Below are positions 33,127-41,775 of a stretch of DNA of 64,000 bases, piece by piece. How positions within the stretch are numbered: position 1 is the stretch's first letter; each line of letters starts with the position of its first letter. The notes beneath the pieces were generated by a model, which worked only from the letters and a program-made list of their open reading frames with translations, was not told where the DNA came from and did not search any database. The translations under genes were made by a program, and so were the position numbers. Source of the stretch: Geomonas oryzae (GTDB lineage Bacteria; Desulfobacterota; Desulfuromonadia; Geobacterales; Geobacteraceae); assembly GCF_004117875.1 (NCBI RefSeq), contig NZ_RAHW01000002.1, positions 434,001 through 498,000 of the forward strand. The letters are read 5' to 3'.

Positions 33127-33390
33127 ATGCCTTCTATAAATGAAGAAGAGATTGAAGCGAATGGAATAACTGCACTAGAAGCAGCATTGATGACTGAGAC
33201 AACTGCCATCATATCAGTTCACGGTAAAGGCCGTTTTGTCGTCATGCACCTAGATCATTTCCTTTACCTTAAAGAGTGCGAATTGGAGGCGGCCTTGGCA
33301 CAAAATAAGGAGGATATCGCTGCAGGACGATTCGTCATATCCTCCACCGAAGAGCATTTAAAGAGGCTGAAAGAAGGTAATCTGCCGTAA
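33127..33390 (+). CDS. Phd/YefM-type antitoxin, apparently orphan
   Basis: The 87-residue protein has an N-terminal segment (NGITALEAALMTETTAIISVHGKGRFVVMHLDHFLYL) and a C-terminal helical part (CELEAALAQNKEDIAAGRFVISSTEEHLKRL) typical of Phd/YefM-family antitoxins that repress their own promoter and neutralise a RelE/ParE-type toxin. A toxin gene normally starts at the antitoxin stop; here an ATG follows directly (33391) but its frame closes after 18 codons inside the 3' end of rarD. The coding sequence is richer in A+T than its neighbours, which suggests transfer from elsewhere. Confidence 0.75.
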   Translation: MPSINEEEIEANGITALEAALMTETTAIISVHGKGRFVVMHLDHFLYLKECELEAALAQNKEDIAAGRFVISSTEEHLKRLKEGNLP

Positions 33391-33409
33391 TGTACCAAGG
33401 GGACGCGTA

Positions 33410-34321
33410 TTACGCCCTCATCGTGCGGTATGCGTGCACCGAGTAGAGCACCAAACCCGCCCAGATGAACATGAAGCTGATCAGGTGCGTGTGGGTGAAG
33501 GTCTCGCCGAAGAGTGTTATGGCGAGCAGGAAGTGCATCGTGGGGGTGATGTACTGGAGGAAGCCGATCGTTGCCAGACGCAGCTTCTTTCCGGCCGCGG
33601 CAAAGAGCAGCAAAGGAATCGCGGTTACCACGCCCGACATCGGGATCAGGATGTCCAGGGTGAGACCATGGGTGAGGAAGATGCCGGTCCCCTTCTGATT
33701 CAACTGCACCAGGTAGAAAAGAGCAATCGGCATGAGAAGCAGCGTCTCTACTGTAAGTCCGACAAGCGGCTCGACGTGCAGCATTTTCCGGATCAGCCCG
33801 TAGAGACCGAAGGAGAGCGCAAGCAGCAGGGAAATCCAGGGAATGGCGCCGTACTGGATGGCCAGGTACAAGACACCGGTGGCGGCGAGGCCGAGGCTGA
33901 TCCATTGCGGGCGCTCAAGCCGCTCGTGCAGGAACAGAAATCCGAGCAGCACGTTCACCAGCGGGTTGATGAAATAGCCGAGGCTCGACTGCAGCACCTC
34001 GCCGACGCTGATGGCGTAGATAAAGACAAGCCAGTTGGTGGCGATGAGGATCGTGGTGATGAGTAGCACGCCCAGAGACTTGGGACGCTTGAGCACTTCG
34101 ATGGTGCCGGGCCAGGCCCCCTTCCAGGTGATGAGCAGCAGCAAAAAGGCGAGCGACCAGACGATCCGGTGCGAGACCATCTCCAGGGGCGGTACGACCT
34201 TGACGGATTTGAAGTAGACAGGGAAGAAGCCCCAGCAAAGGTAAGCCGCCAGGCCGTAGATGACGCCCTGGCGGCTTTTTTGCGCGGCGGTGAGCTCGGT
34301 ATGTTCGGATTTATCGCTCAT
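33410..34321 (-). CDS. rarD: RarD-type EamA/DMT permease
   Basis: This 303-residue membrane protein has ten predicted helices in two repeated halves, starting with GVIYGLAAYLCWGFFPVYFK and including VSHRIVWSLAFLL and SLGYFINPLVNVLLGFLFLHERL, all typical of RarD. RarD proteins are drug/metabolite-transporter members whose substrate is not firmly known. Length matches the family. It ends 19 bases from the orphan antitoxin gene on the other strand, and its own upstream region carries a type B repeat. Confidence 0.92.
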   Translation of the reverse strand: MSDKSEHTELTAAQKSRQGVIYGLAAYLCWGFFPVYFKSVKVVPPLEMVSHRIVWSLAFLLLLITWKGAWPGTIEVLKRPKSLGVLLITTILIATNWLVFIYAISVGEVLQSSLGYFINPLVNVLLGFLFLHERLERPQWISLGLAATGVLYLAIQYGAIPWISLLLALSFGLYGLIRKMLHVEPLVGLTVETLLLMPIALFYLVQLNQKGTGIFLTHGLTLDILIPMSGVVTAIPLLLFAAAGKKLRLATIGFLQYITPTMHFLLAITLFGETFTHTHLISFMFIWAGLVLYSVHAYRTMRA

Positions 34322-34336
34322 GTAAGTGGGTCCATG

Positions 34337-34432
34337 CTCCTCCCCCCGGAGGGGGGAGGCTGGGAGGGGGGAAGACTGAAGCTAAGGACAGCTCCCTTCC
34401 CCCTCCCTAGCCCTCCCCCTCCGGGGGAGGGA
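34337..34432. repeat. Palindromic intergenic repeat, type B, copy 3 (inverted)
   Basis: CCTCCCCCCggaGGGGGGAGG at the left end and CCCTCCCCCtccGGGGGAGGG at the right end, with inner arms GGGAGGGGG and CCCCCTCCC. The order of elements is inverted compared with the copies at 27969 and 31400. It ends at the stop codon of the sodium symporter gene. Confidence 0.8.
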
Positions 34433-34436
34433 ACTG

Positions 34437-35804
34437 TTAGATGATCTTCAGCCCGCGCAGCAAAATGACGGTAATGGTAATCGGTGCCACGTATTTCACA
34501 AGGAACAGGAAGATGCTGATGATCGGCCCGTTCTGCAGTTGCCCGTCATTGGAAAGCGCCGCCCTCACCTTCTCCTCGCCCCAGACCCAGCCGACGAAGA
34601 TGCAGATGAAGAGACCGCCTATCGGCATCAGGACGTTCGAAGTGAGGAAATCGTAGAAGTCGAACATGGTCATGCCGAAGAACTTGAAGTTCGCCATGGT
34701 GCTGTTGGAAAGCGCCGCGGTGGAACCGATCAGGGCCAGCAGGATCACGGTTAGTGCCGTCGATTTGAAGCGGGACACGCCGAAGCGCTGGTGCAGGTAC
34801 GCTACGGGCACCTCGAGGATCGAGAGCATGGCGCCGGTGGCGGCGATGGCACCCAAGACGAAGAAGAGCACCACGAAGATGTTGCCGAACGGCATCTGCG
34901 AGAAGACGGCCGGGATGGTGATGAAGAGCAGCGACGGCCCAGCCTCGGGCTTGAAGCCGTAGGTGAAGACGGCCGGGAAGATCGCGATGCCCGCCAGGAT
35001 GGACACGGTCAGGTCGGCAAGCATGACGCGCAGTGCGGTCATCGGGACGTTCTGGTCGTCACGGAAGTAGCTGCCGTAGGTGATCATGGTCCCCATGCCG
35101 ACGGAAAGCTTGAAGAAGGCAAGGCCCATCGCGGTAAGAACGACGCCGCCGGTGACCTTTGAGAAGTCGGGGCGGAACAGGAACTCGAGGCCTGCGGCGG
35201 CGCCGGGGAGCATGAGGCTTCTGACGCCGATCATCACCAGGATGAGGAAGAGCACCGGCATGAGGCGCTTCGTGGTCTTCTCGATCCCCTTGGAAACACC
35301 GGCGACGATGATGGCGCCGACGAAGACCAGCACGAGGCACTGCCAGAAGACCGACTGCACCGGATCGGTGATCAGTTTCTCGAACCCCGCGGAGGTCACC
35401 TTGGGATCGGACGAAAGCACCGCCCCTGAGGCGGCCTTGAAGATGTAGGCGAAGACCCAGCCGGCGACCTCGGTGTAGAAAGCGAGGATAAGAAAGGCGG
35501 AGAGAACGCCCGCGGCGCCGATCAGCGCCCAGGATTCGTTCTTGGGATGCAGCACCTTGAACGTGGTGAGCGCGTCCGACTTGGAACGGCGCCCGAGCAT
35601 GAGTTCGGCGACCATGACCACGAGGCCGGCCATGAGGGTCGAGAGAAGATAGACGATGATGAACGCAGCCCCGCCGTTAAGGCCGGTCAGCGCCGGGAAC
35701 TTCCAGATGTTCCCCAACCCCACCGCAGAGCCGAGCGTTGCGGCGATTACTCCCAAACCGGTGGTAAAACTGTCCCGTGCCTTCGTTACTGTTACGTTTT
35801 GCAT
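34437..35804 (-). CDS. Neurotransmitter:sodium symporter-family transporter
   Basis: The 455-residue inner-membrane protein belongs to the LeuT/NSS family: SFTTGLGVIAATLGSAVGLGNIWKFP (first helix with sodium and substrate contacts, written here as AATLGSAVGLGNIWKFP), then GGAAFIIVYLL, and the helix 6 region AFFKLSVGMGTMITYGSY. About 11-12 helices are predicted. Bacterial members import amino acids such as tryptophan, tyrosine or leucine with sodium. The substrate here is unknown. It is a single gene flanked by a type B repeat and a type A repeat. Confidence 0.92.
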   Translation of the reverse strand: MQNVTVTKARDSFTTGLGVIAATLGSAVGLGNIWKFPALTGLNGGAAFIIVYLLSTLMAGLVVMVAELMLGRRSKSDALTTFKVLHPKNESWALIGAAGVLSAFLILAFYTEVAGWVFAYIFKAASGAVLSSDPKVTSAGFEKLITDPVQSVFWQCLVLVFVGAIIVAGVSKGIEKTTKRLMPVLFLILVMIGVRSLMLPGAAAGLEFLFRPDFSKVTGGVVLTAMGLAFFKLSVGMGTMITYGSYFRDDQNVPMTALRVMLADLTVSILAGIAIFPAVFTYGFKPEAGPSLLFITIPAVFSQMPFGNIFVVLFFVLGAIAATGAMLSILEVPVAYLHQRFGVSRFKSTALTVILLALIGSTAALSNSTMANFKFFGMTMFDFYDFLTSNVLMPIGGLFICIFVGWVWGEEKVRAALSNDGQLQNGPIISIFLFLVKYVAPITITVILLRGLKII

Positions 35805-35924
35805 GAGTTCGTGCCCGAATACTTTGGGCTGCTCCCTTTAAAATAGCGGCGAAATTGCCGCGTGGTGTTGAATTGCCGAATCTATGGTAAATCATCTTCG
35901 CCCTGCGACACCGGCACTGCAGGC

Positions 35925-36038
35925 TCCCCCTCTCCCACCGGGAGAGGGTCGGGGTGAGGGCGCTGCAATAGGCGAGATTCTGCTAGCGGCGGCTCCCTCA
36001 CCCGGCCTCCGGCCACCCTCTCCCAAAGGGAGAGGGAA
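35925..36038. repeat. Palindromic intergenic repeat, type A, copy 4
   Basis: CCCCTCTCCCaccGGGAGAGGG, inner arm GGGTGAGGGCG, variable middle, CTCCCTCACCCGGCC, and CCCTCTCCCaaaGGGAGAGGG. Closest to copy 1 in its inner segments. It lies between the symporter promoter region and the ybaK-like gene end. Confidence 0.85.
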
Positions 36039-36062
36039 TGGACTGGGCACAGGAGAAGTCCA

Positions 36063-36545
36063 CTATTTCTTAACGTGGGCGACCTGGCCGGATGTTATCT
36101 GGCAGAGTTGTTCCGGCGTCAGCGCGAAGACCGCATTCGGAGTGCCGGCTGCGGCCCAGAGCTCCTGGTAGCCGAGCAGGTCCTCGTCGATAAAGGTCGT
36201 AAGCGGCGCCGGATGACCGACCGGCGAAACGCCGCCGATGGCGTAACCGGTCTGCTCGCGCACGAAGTCCGGCGTCGCCCGCTCGATCTTCTCCCCGACC
36301 ATTGCCGCCAGCGCCTTCTCGTTCACCATGTTGGAGCCGCTCGCCACCACGAAGACCGCCTTGCCGCTTTCCTTGCCGCGGAAAACAAGCGACTTCACGA
36401 TCTGCCCCACCTCGCAACCGACGGCGTTCGCCGCGTCGACCGCGGTACGGGTGCTCTCACCCAGTTCCTTGACACGGCAGTCCACGCCGAAGCTGTTCAG
36501 TGCATCCTGTACCCTTTTCGCGCTCGCGCTCAATGCTGAATCCAT
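36063..36545 (-). CDS. YbaK/EbsC-family aminoacyl-tRNA deacylase-like protein
   Basis: The 160-residue protein has the YbaK/ProX fold signatures: NAVGCEVGQIVKSLVFRG with the key Lys, VVASGSNMVNEKALAAMVGEKIERATPDFV, GYAIGGVSPVGH and the C-terminal VFALTPEQLCQITSGQVAHV. Relatives hydrolyse mischarged tRNAs such as Cys-tRNA(Pro) or Ala-tRNA(Pro). The exact substrate is not shown by sequence. The gene stands alone between a type A repeat and another palindromic repeat. Confidence 0.9.
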   Translation of the reverse strand: MDSALSASAKRVQDALNSFGVDCRVKELGESTRTAVDAANAVGCEVGQIVKSLVFRGKESGKAVFVVASGSNMVNEKALAAMVGEKIERATPDFVREQTGYAIGGVSPVGHPAPLTTFIDEDLLGYQELWAAAGTPNAVFALTPEQLCQITSGQVAHVKK

Positions 36546-36590
36546 TCCTGTCTTCCTCCTGCGAAAGTCGTAGAATCGGAAAACCGTTGT

Positions 36591-36673
36591 CCACGGAGAA
36601 AATCTGAGAAAATCGGAGAAAACCTTTAAACGGGTTAAAGCCTCTCTCAGATGTCCTCAGATTGTCTCCGTGG
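36591..36673. repeat. Long imperfect inverted repeat overlapping the eamA 3' end
   Basis: CCACGGAGAAAATCTGAG (36591-36608) is nearly complementary to CTCAGATTGTCTCCGTGG (36656-36673), with further short repeats of the TCTGAG/CTCAGA type between. The right arm covers the last five codons and the stop of the EamA gene, so the repeat supplies the end of that protein. It differs from types A and B. Confidence 0.75.
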
Positions 36674-37574
36674 CTAATGGTTTATCGCTTTTAGCCGTAA
36701 CCCTGGTGAACAGATACAGTCCCGCGAAGATGATCGATCCTCCCACCGTCTGGCGCGGTGTCGGGTTTTCACCTAAAAACACGGCAGCCCAGAGGATCGC
36801 TCCCAAAGGCTCGCCAAGTATGCTCACCGATACCACTGAGGCCTGCACGTAGCGGAGCACCCAGTTGAACACGGTATGCCCCAGAATGGTGCAGACCAGC
36901 GCCAACGCCACGAAGATGAGCCAGTCCTGCGCGGGATAGGGATAAAAAGCAACGCCGCCGACAGCTGCAGCACTACTCAGAGTCAGCGCGCTCGCGCCGT
37001 AGGTAACGAAGGTGTAGCCGGTAAGCGGAACGCCGTGACGCAGCCTGCGGCCGATCAGCAGGTAACCGGAGACCATGACCGCGGCGAAAAGCGCGAGAAG
37101 ATCCCCGATGAACGCCTGCCGCCCGATCTGAAAATCGGTGGCACCTATGACCACGCTCCCCACGAAGGCGAGGAGACAGCCGTAAAGCGCCTTGCGCGGC
37201 ACGCTTTCCCGGAAGAAGATCCAGGATCCGAGCACCACGAATAGCGGCTGCGTGGTCACGAGGACCACGGAACTGGCGATGGAGGTGTACTTGAGCGAGA
37301 TGAACCAGGTGACGAAGTGCAGCGCGAGAAAGACGCCGCTCCCGGCGGAGAGGCCGATCTGGCGCGCGGACATGCCGCGCAGTGCGGGAGCACCTCCCCA
37401 AAGGGTGAAGGGCGCAAGAAAGCAGAAGGTGAAGATGAGCCGGTAAGCCGCGATCACCAGGGGGGGAGCCGTGCAGACCCTCACCAGGATTGAGGAGAAG
37501 GAGACAGCAAAAACCCCTACCAGGATGGCCAGGTAGGGGTTGATCCAAGGCTTGGTTGCGGCGGTTGGGGACAC
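36657..37574 (-). CDS. EamA/DMT-family permease in the liv operon
   Basis: The 305-residue membrane protein shows two EamA halves of about five helices each (AILVGVFAVSFSSILVRVC; LHFVTWFISLKYTSIASSVVLV; VSVSILGEPLGAILWAAVFLGE). The GTG start lies two bases after the livF stop and uses a site in the end of livF, so it is translationally coupled to the branched-chain amino-acid transporter. It might export an amino acid or metabolite linked to that uptake, which is an inference. The last residues (ATETI) are encoded by a palindromic repeat. Confidence 0.88.
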   Translation of the reverse strand: MSPTAATKPWINPYLAILVGVFAVSFSSILVRVCTAPPLVIAAYRLIFTFCFLAPFTLWGGAPALRGMSARQIGLSAGSGVFLALHFVTWFISLKYTSIASSVVLVTTQPLFVVLGSWIFFRESVPRKALYGCLLAFVGSVVIGATDFQIGRQAFIGDLLALFAAVMVSGYLLIGRRLRHGVPLTGYTFVTYGASALTLSSAAAVGGVAFYPYPAQDWLIFVALALVCTILGHTVFNWVLRYVQASVVSVSILGEPLGAILWAAVFLGENPTPRQTVGGSIIFAGLYLFTRVTAKSDKPLATETI

Positions 37575-37575
37575 C

Positions 37576-38277
37576 CTACTCTCCCAGGTAAGCCTTTCTC
37601 ACTTCGGGGTTGGACGCCAGTTCCTTGGCGTCGCCCTGCAGCACCACCTCGCCGGTCTCGAGGACGTAGGCGCGGTGGGCGATGGAGAGCGCCATGTTGG
37701 CGTTCTGCTCGACCAGAAGGATGGTGGTGCCGCTCGCGTTGATCTCCTGGATGATCTGGAAGATCTGCTCGACCAGCATCGGGGCGAGACCCATGGAGGG
37801 CTCGTCGAGAAGGAGCAGTTTCGGGCGGGACATGAGCGCGCGCCCCATGGCCAGCATCTGCTGCTCGCCACCGGAAAGGGTCTTCGCCGGCTGTTTCTTA
37901 CGCTCGTTCAGACGCGGGAAACGCTGGAAGATCTTCTCCATGTCCGAGGCGACCTCGTTGTCGCTTCTCGTGTAGGCGCCCATCTCCAGGTTCTCGAGCA
38001 CGCTCATCTTGGCGAAGACGCGGCGCCCTTCCGGTACCTGCGAAATGCCGAGCTTCACGATTTCGTGCGGCTGGAGCTTCGTGATCTCCTTGTCGAGGTA
38101 GGTGATCTTGCCTGCCACCGACGGGACGATGTTGGAGATGGTGTTCAGGATGGTCGTCTTGCCCGCGCCGTTGGCACCGATCAGCGCGACGATCTCGCCC
38201 TGGTTGATCTGGAAGGAAACGTTTTGCAGCGCCTTGATGGCGCCGTAATTAACGCTGATGTTCTCTACCTTAAGCAT
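37576..38277 (-). CDS. livF: Branched-chain amino-acid ABC transporter ATPase
   Basis: This 233-residue ATPase has Walker A GANGAGKTT, the Q-loop region ISQVPEGRRVF characteristic of LivF, signature LSGGEQQ, Walker B LLLLDEPSMGLAP and the switch His in LLVEQN context. With LivG it powers uptake through LivH and LivM. Its start overlaps livG by eight bases. Confidence 0.96.
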   Translation of the reverse strand: MLKVENISVNYGAIKALQNVSFQINQGEIVALIGANGAGKTTILNTISNIVPSVAGKITYLDKEITKLQPHEIVKLGISQVPEGRRVFAKMSVLENLEMGAYTRSDNEVASDMEKIFQRFPRLNERKKQPAKTLSGGEQQMLAMGRALMSRPKLLLLDEPSMGLAPMLVEQIFQIIQEINASGTTILLVEQNANMALSIAHRAYVLETGEVVLQGDAKELASNPEVRKAYLGE

Positions 38278-39043
38278 CCGCTGCTCCTTTGCCGAGATAC
38301 GCCTCGATGACCTTCGGGTTCTTCCGGATTTCCTCCGGAGTCCCCTCGGCGATCTTCACCCCGTAATCGAGGACGGCGATGCGGTCCGAGATCCCCATGA
38401 CGAACTTCATGTCGTGCTCGACCAGGAAGACGGTGACGCCGGTCTTGCTGATGGCTTTGACCATCTCGGCAAGTACCAGTTTCTCCTGCGGGTTCATGCC
38501 GGCGGCCGGCTCGTCCAGGAGGATGATCTGCGGCTTGATGGCGAGTGCGCGAGCGATCTCGAGACGGCGCTGTTCGCCGTACGGCAGGTTGCCGGCCAGC
38601 TCATACGCCTTGTGGGTCAGGTCCACCTGCTTCAGGCAGGCCATGGCCAGTTCCTTCAGCTCGGCCTCCTGGCGGCGTACCCAGGGCAGAAACTTCAGGG
38701 TGGCGCCGGTCAGGTCGAAGGTCCCCTGGGTGTGGGCGCCGATCAGGACGTTCTCCAGAACGGTAAGCTGGGTGAAGAGCCTGATGTTCTGGAAGGTCCT
38801 GCCGATGCCGGAACCGGCGATCTTGAAAGCGGGCTTTCCCGAGATGCTCTCGCCCATGAAGGAGATCTGCCCTTCGGTCGGGGTGTAGATGCCGGTGATC
38901 AGGTTGAACATGGTGCTCTTGCCGGCACCGTTCGGTCCGATCAGGGCCATGATGCTCCCCTTCTCGACCTCGAGGTTTACCTTGTCTACGGCGACCAGGC
39001 CGCCGAAGCGGATGGTGACGTTATCGAGTTTAAGAATGGACAT
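38270..39043 (-). CDS. livG: Branched-chain amino-acid ABC transporter ATPase
   Basis: The 257-residue ATPase has Walker A GPNGAGKST, the LivG-type IGRTFQNIRLF, a relaxed signature LPYGEQRR, Walker B IILLDEPAAGMNP and the switch segment FLVEHDMKFVM. The relaxed signature is normal for LivG. It lies 40 bases after livM and overlaps livF by eight bases. Confidence 0.96.
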   Translation of the reverse strand: MSILKLDNVTIRFGGLVAVDKVNLEVEKGSIMALIGPNGAGKSTMFNLITGIYTPTEGQISFMGESISGKPAFKIAGSGIGRTFQNIRLFTQLTVLENVLIGAHTQGTFDLTGATLKFLPWVRRQEAELKELAMACLKQVDLTHKAYELAGNLPYGEQRRLEIARALAIKPQIILLDEPAAGMNPQEKLVLAEMVKAISKTGVTVFLVEHDMKFVMGISDRIAVLDYGVKIAEGTPEEIRKNPKVIEAYLGKGAADA

Positions 39044-39082
39044 GCTTTACTCTCGTTTCGTGAGTTATTTGTCTTGTTTCTG

Positions 39083-39985
39083 CTAGGCCTTGCCGGCCGG
39101 CTTCTTCCCGATGGCGCGCAGTAAAAGTTCGGTCACGTTCACGCCGCCCAGAAGCCCGTTGGGACGGAAGACCATGAGGAACACGAGAAGCGCGCCGTAG
39201 ACCAGCATGCGGTACTGCGACATGAAGCGGAGGAACTCAGGCGCCGAGGCCAGAACCGAGGCACCGATCACCGAGCCGGGGACCGACCCCAGGCCGCCAA
39301 GAACGACCATGGACAGGATATCGACGGATTTGAGGAAGCCGAAATCCGAGGGGTTGATGTAGCTCAGGAAGTGGGCATAAAGGCCGCCGCCGATACCGGC
39401 CATGAAGGAGCCGAGCGCGAAGGCCTGGATCTTGTAACGTGCCGTGTTGATGCCCATGGCGTCGGCGGCGATCTCGTCCTCACGGATCGCCTTCAGCGCG
39501 CGTCCGAAGCGGGAGTTCTGCACGAAGGTCACCAGGACGATGGCGAGGATCGCTACGACCCAGACGTAGATCGGCATCGGGATGACGGTCTTGGCAGGAG
39601 GAACGGTAAGACCGAGCGCCTTGTTGGTCGGTTCGAAGTTCAGGAAGAAAACCTTCACGATCTCGGCAAAACCAAGGGTGCAGATGGCGAGGTAGTCGCC
39701 GGTCAACCTCAGGATCGGGAAACCGATCATGGCGGCGACGATCGCGGTGACCACACCGGTGACGGCAAGGTTGGCGAAGAAAGGAAGGCCGGTCTTGATG
39801 GTGACCATGGCGCTCGTGAAAGCACCGATGCTCATGAAGGCGGCGTGCCCCAGGGACAGCTGCCCGGTAAGGCCGGTGATGACGTTGAGCCCCAGCGCCA
39901 GCACGATAGCGATGCCGACGTTGACGAGGATCTGCAACATGTACGGGTCGATTGAGCCGACCAGGCTGTTCAGGAAGTCTGCCAT
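39083..39985 (-). CDS. livM: Branched-chain amino-acid ABC transporter permease
   Basis: The 300-residue membrane protein has about eight to nine helices and the LivM features ALGLNVITGLTGQLSLGHAAFMSIGAF and the cytoplasmic EAA-like loop RFGRALKAIREDEIAADAMGIN. It pairs with LivH to form the channel. It starts five bases after livH ends. Confidence 0.95.
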   Translation of the reverse strand: MADFLNSLVGSIDPYMLQILVNVGIAIVLALGLNVITGLTGQLSLGHAAFMSIGAFTSAMVTIKTGLPFFANLAVTGVVTAIVAAMIGFPILRLTGDYLAICTLGFAEIVKVFFLNFEPTNKALGLTVPPAKTVIPMPIYVWVVAILAIVLVTFVQNSRFGRALKAIREDEIAADAMGINTARYKIQAFALGSFMAGIGGGLYAHFLSYINPSDFGFLKSVDILSMVVLGGLGSVPGSVIGASVLASAPEFLRFMSQYRMLVYGALLVFLMVFRPNGLLGGVNVTELLLRAIGKKPAGKA

Positions 39986-39990
39986 CGAAT

Positions 39991-40866
<876 letters not shown>

Positions 40867-40982
40867 GTCGACTTCCTTCCGACTGGGATTGTTGGAGAGC
40901 TTTTCTTGCGGTATGACCAAAGCGGGATAATCCGCGTTCATCACCGGCGATTCACAAAAATAGAACAGCGGAATGCCATGAA

Positions 40983-41012
40983 CGTATACCACAAAGTGCT
41001 TGAATTGTGCAA
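40983..41012 (-). promoter_or_regulatory. Candidate sigma-70 promoter of the liv operon
   Basis: On the minus strand TTGCAC (41012-41007) and TATACG (40988-40983) are 18 bases apart, about 115 bases upstream of livH. The -10 resembles TATAAT only in part. Confidence 0.4.
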
Positions 41013-41353
41013 GGCATTGCTGTTCTTAGATCCAGGACGGTTGATGAGCGTTTGCTTAAAATAAAACACGACGCCCCGCACTTCCACTGGTCAGGCAACA
41101 TGCCGCTGCGAGCGCCGCCGCTAGCTTTAATGAGCAGCGCGGCTCGACAGCGCGACACTTTACAACAGCTCCCCCTGTTTAGTAAAGGCAAACTTTTGAT
41201 TGAATCGAAAATTGTTTGCATCTGTATCTTGACATCGCGCTTTGCGCCCGTTTTACACCCACTCTTTGTCAACTGCACCCAAAGGACGGTTACAGTCATA
41301 GCCATCCCTTGTTTAACCAAATCCAGGTACCACACGAAGCGCTGCACAAGCCT
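41013..41353. other. Intergenic stretch without a supported gene
   Basis: Upstream of the liv promoter. It contains GC-rich and AT-rich patches and several short open frames without ribosome binding sites. A TTGACA-N17-TTTACA pair lies on the plus strand near 41230, directed towards the repeat cluster, but I see no transcript-like feature behind it. Confidence 0.4.
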
Positions 41354-41690
41354 CAGCGTCCCCCCTTTTGCGAAGGTTCATAAGGGAATTCCGGGTAGCC
41401 AATGGTGTTACTTGTCTAGCAGAGAGCACGCCCTAACGTCCCCCCCTTTGCGAAGGGTGTATAGACCGGGGACATGGGTGACACATTTGAGATCGTTCCT
41501 ACGGTCCTCCGTGGGAACGCACGTTAGGGACGCTCCAGCGTCCCTAAGCAGACGCCGGAGCGTCCGAGGCTTTGCGTTCCCACGCTGGAGCGTAGGAACG
41601 ATGTGAATCTCCCCGTCCCCCCTTTGCGAAGGGGGAGCTCGCCCCCCATAGCCTTGACGAAGGGGGGACAGGGGGGATTTGCCTTTGATA
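41354..41690. repeat. Cluster of nested palindromic repeats
   Basis: Three copies of a GTCCCCCCtttgcgaagg-type unit (near 41359, 41437 and 41613) flank a 111-bp inverted repeat at 41492-41602. Its arms, ATCGTTCCTACG...CGTGGGAACGCA and the complementary TGCGTTCCCACG...CGTAGGAACGAT, match at about 27 of 30 positions. The centre holds smaller palindromes (TAGGGACGCTCCAGCGTCCCTA; GACGCCGGAGCGTC). A further GACGAAGGGGGGACAGGGGGG arm follows. No transposase is present. It looks like several mobile non-coding repeats inserted side by side. Confidence 0.8.
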
Positions 41691-41701
41691 GCTAACCCGA
41701 T

Positions 41702-41738
41702 AAAAAAAACGCCGTGACACGAGGAGGTTGTCACGGCG
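41702..41738 (-). terminator. Terminator of the heavy-metal efflux operon
   Basis: CGCCGTGACA (41710-41719) pairs with TGTCACGGCG (41729-41738). On the minus strand eight Ts follow (plus-strand A run 41702-41709). Confidence 0.9.
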
Positions 41739-41775
41739 CTAATTGCATTGAAAATGTTAGATTCTGTTTGTTTTA

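Noticed and set aside
41492..41602. Insertion sequence
   Set aside because: The inverted repeats enclose only about 50 bp and no transposase frame.
41007..41606. 199-codon frame in the liv/czc intergenic region
   Set aside because: It runs through palindromic repeats, has no ribosome binding site and no domain.
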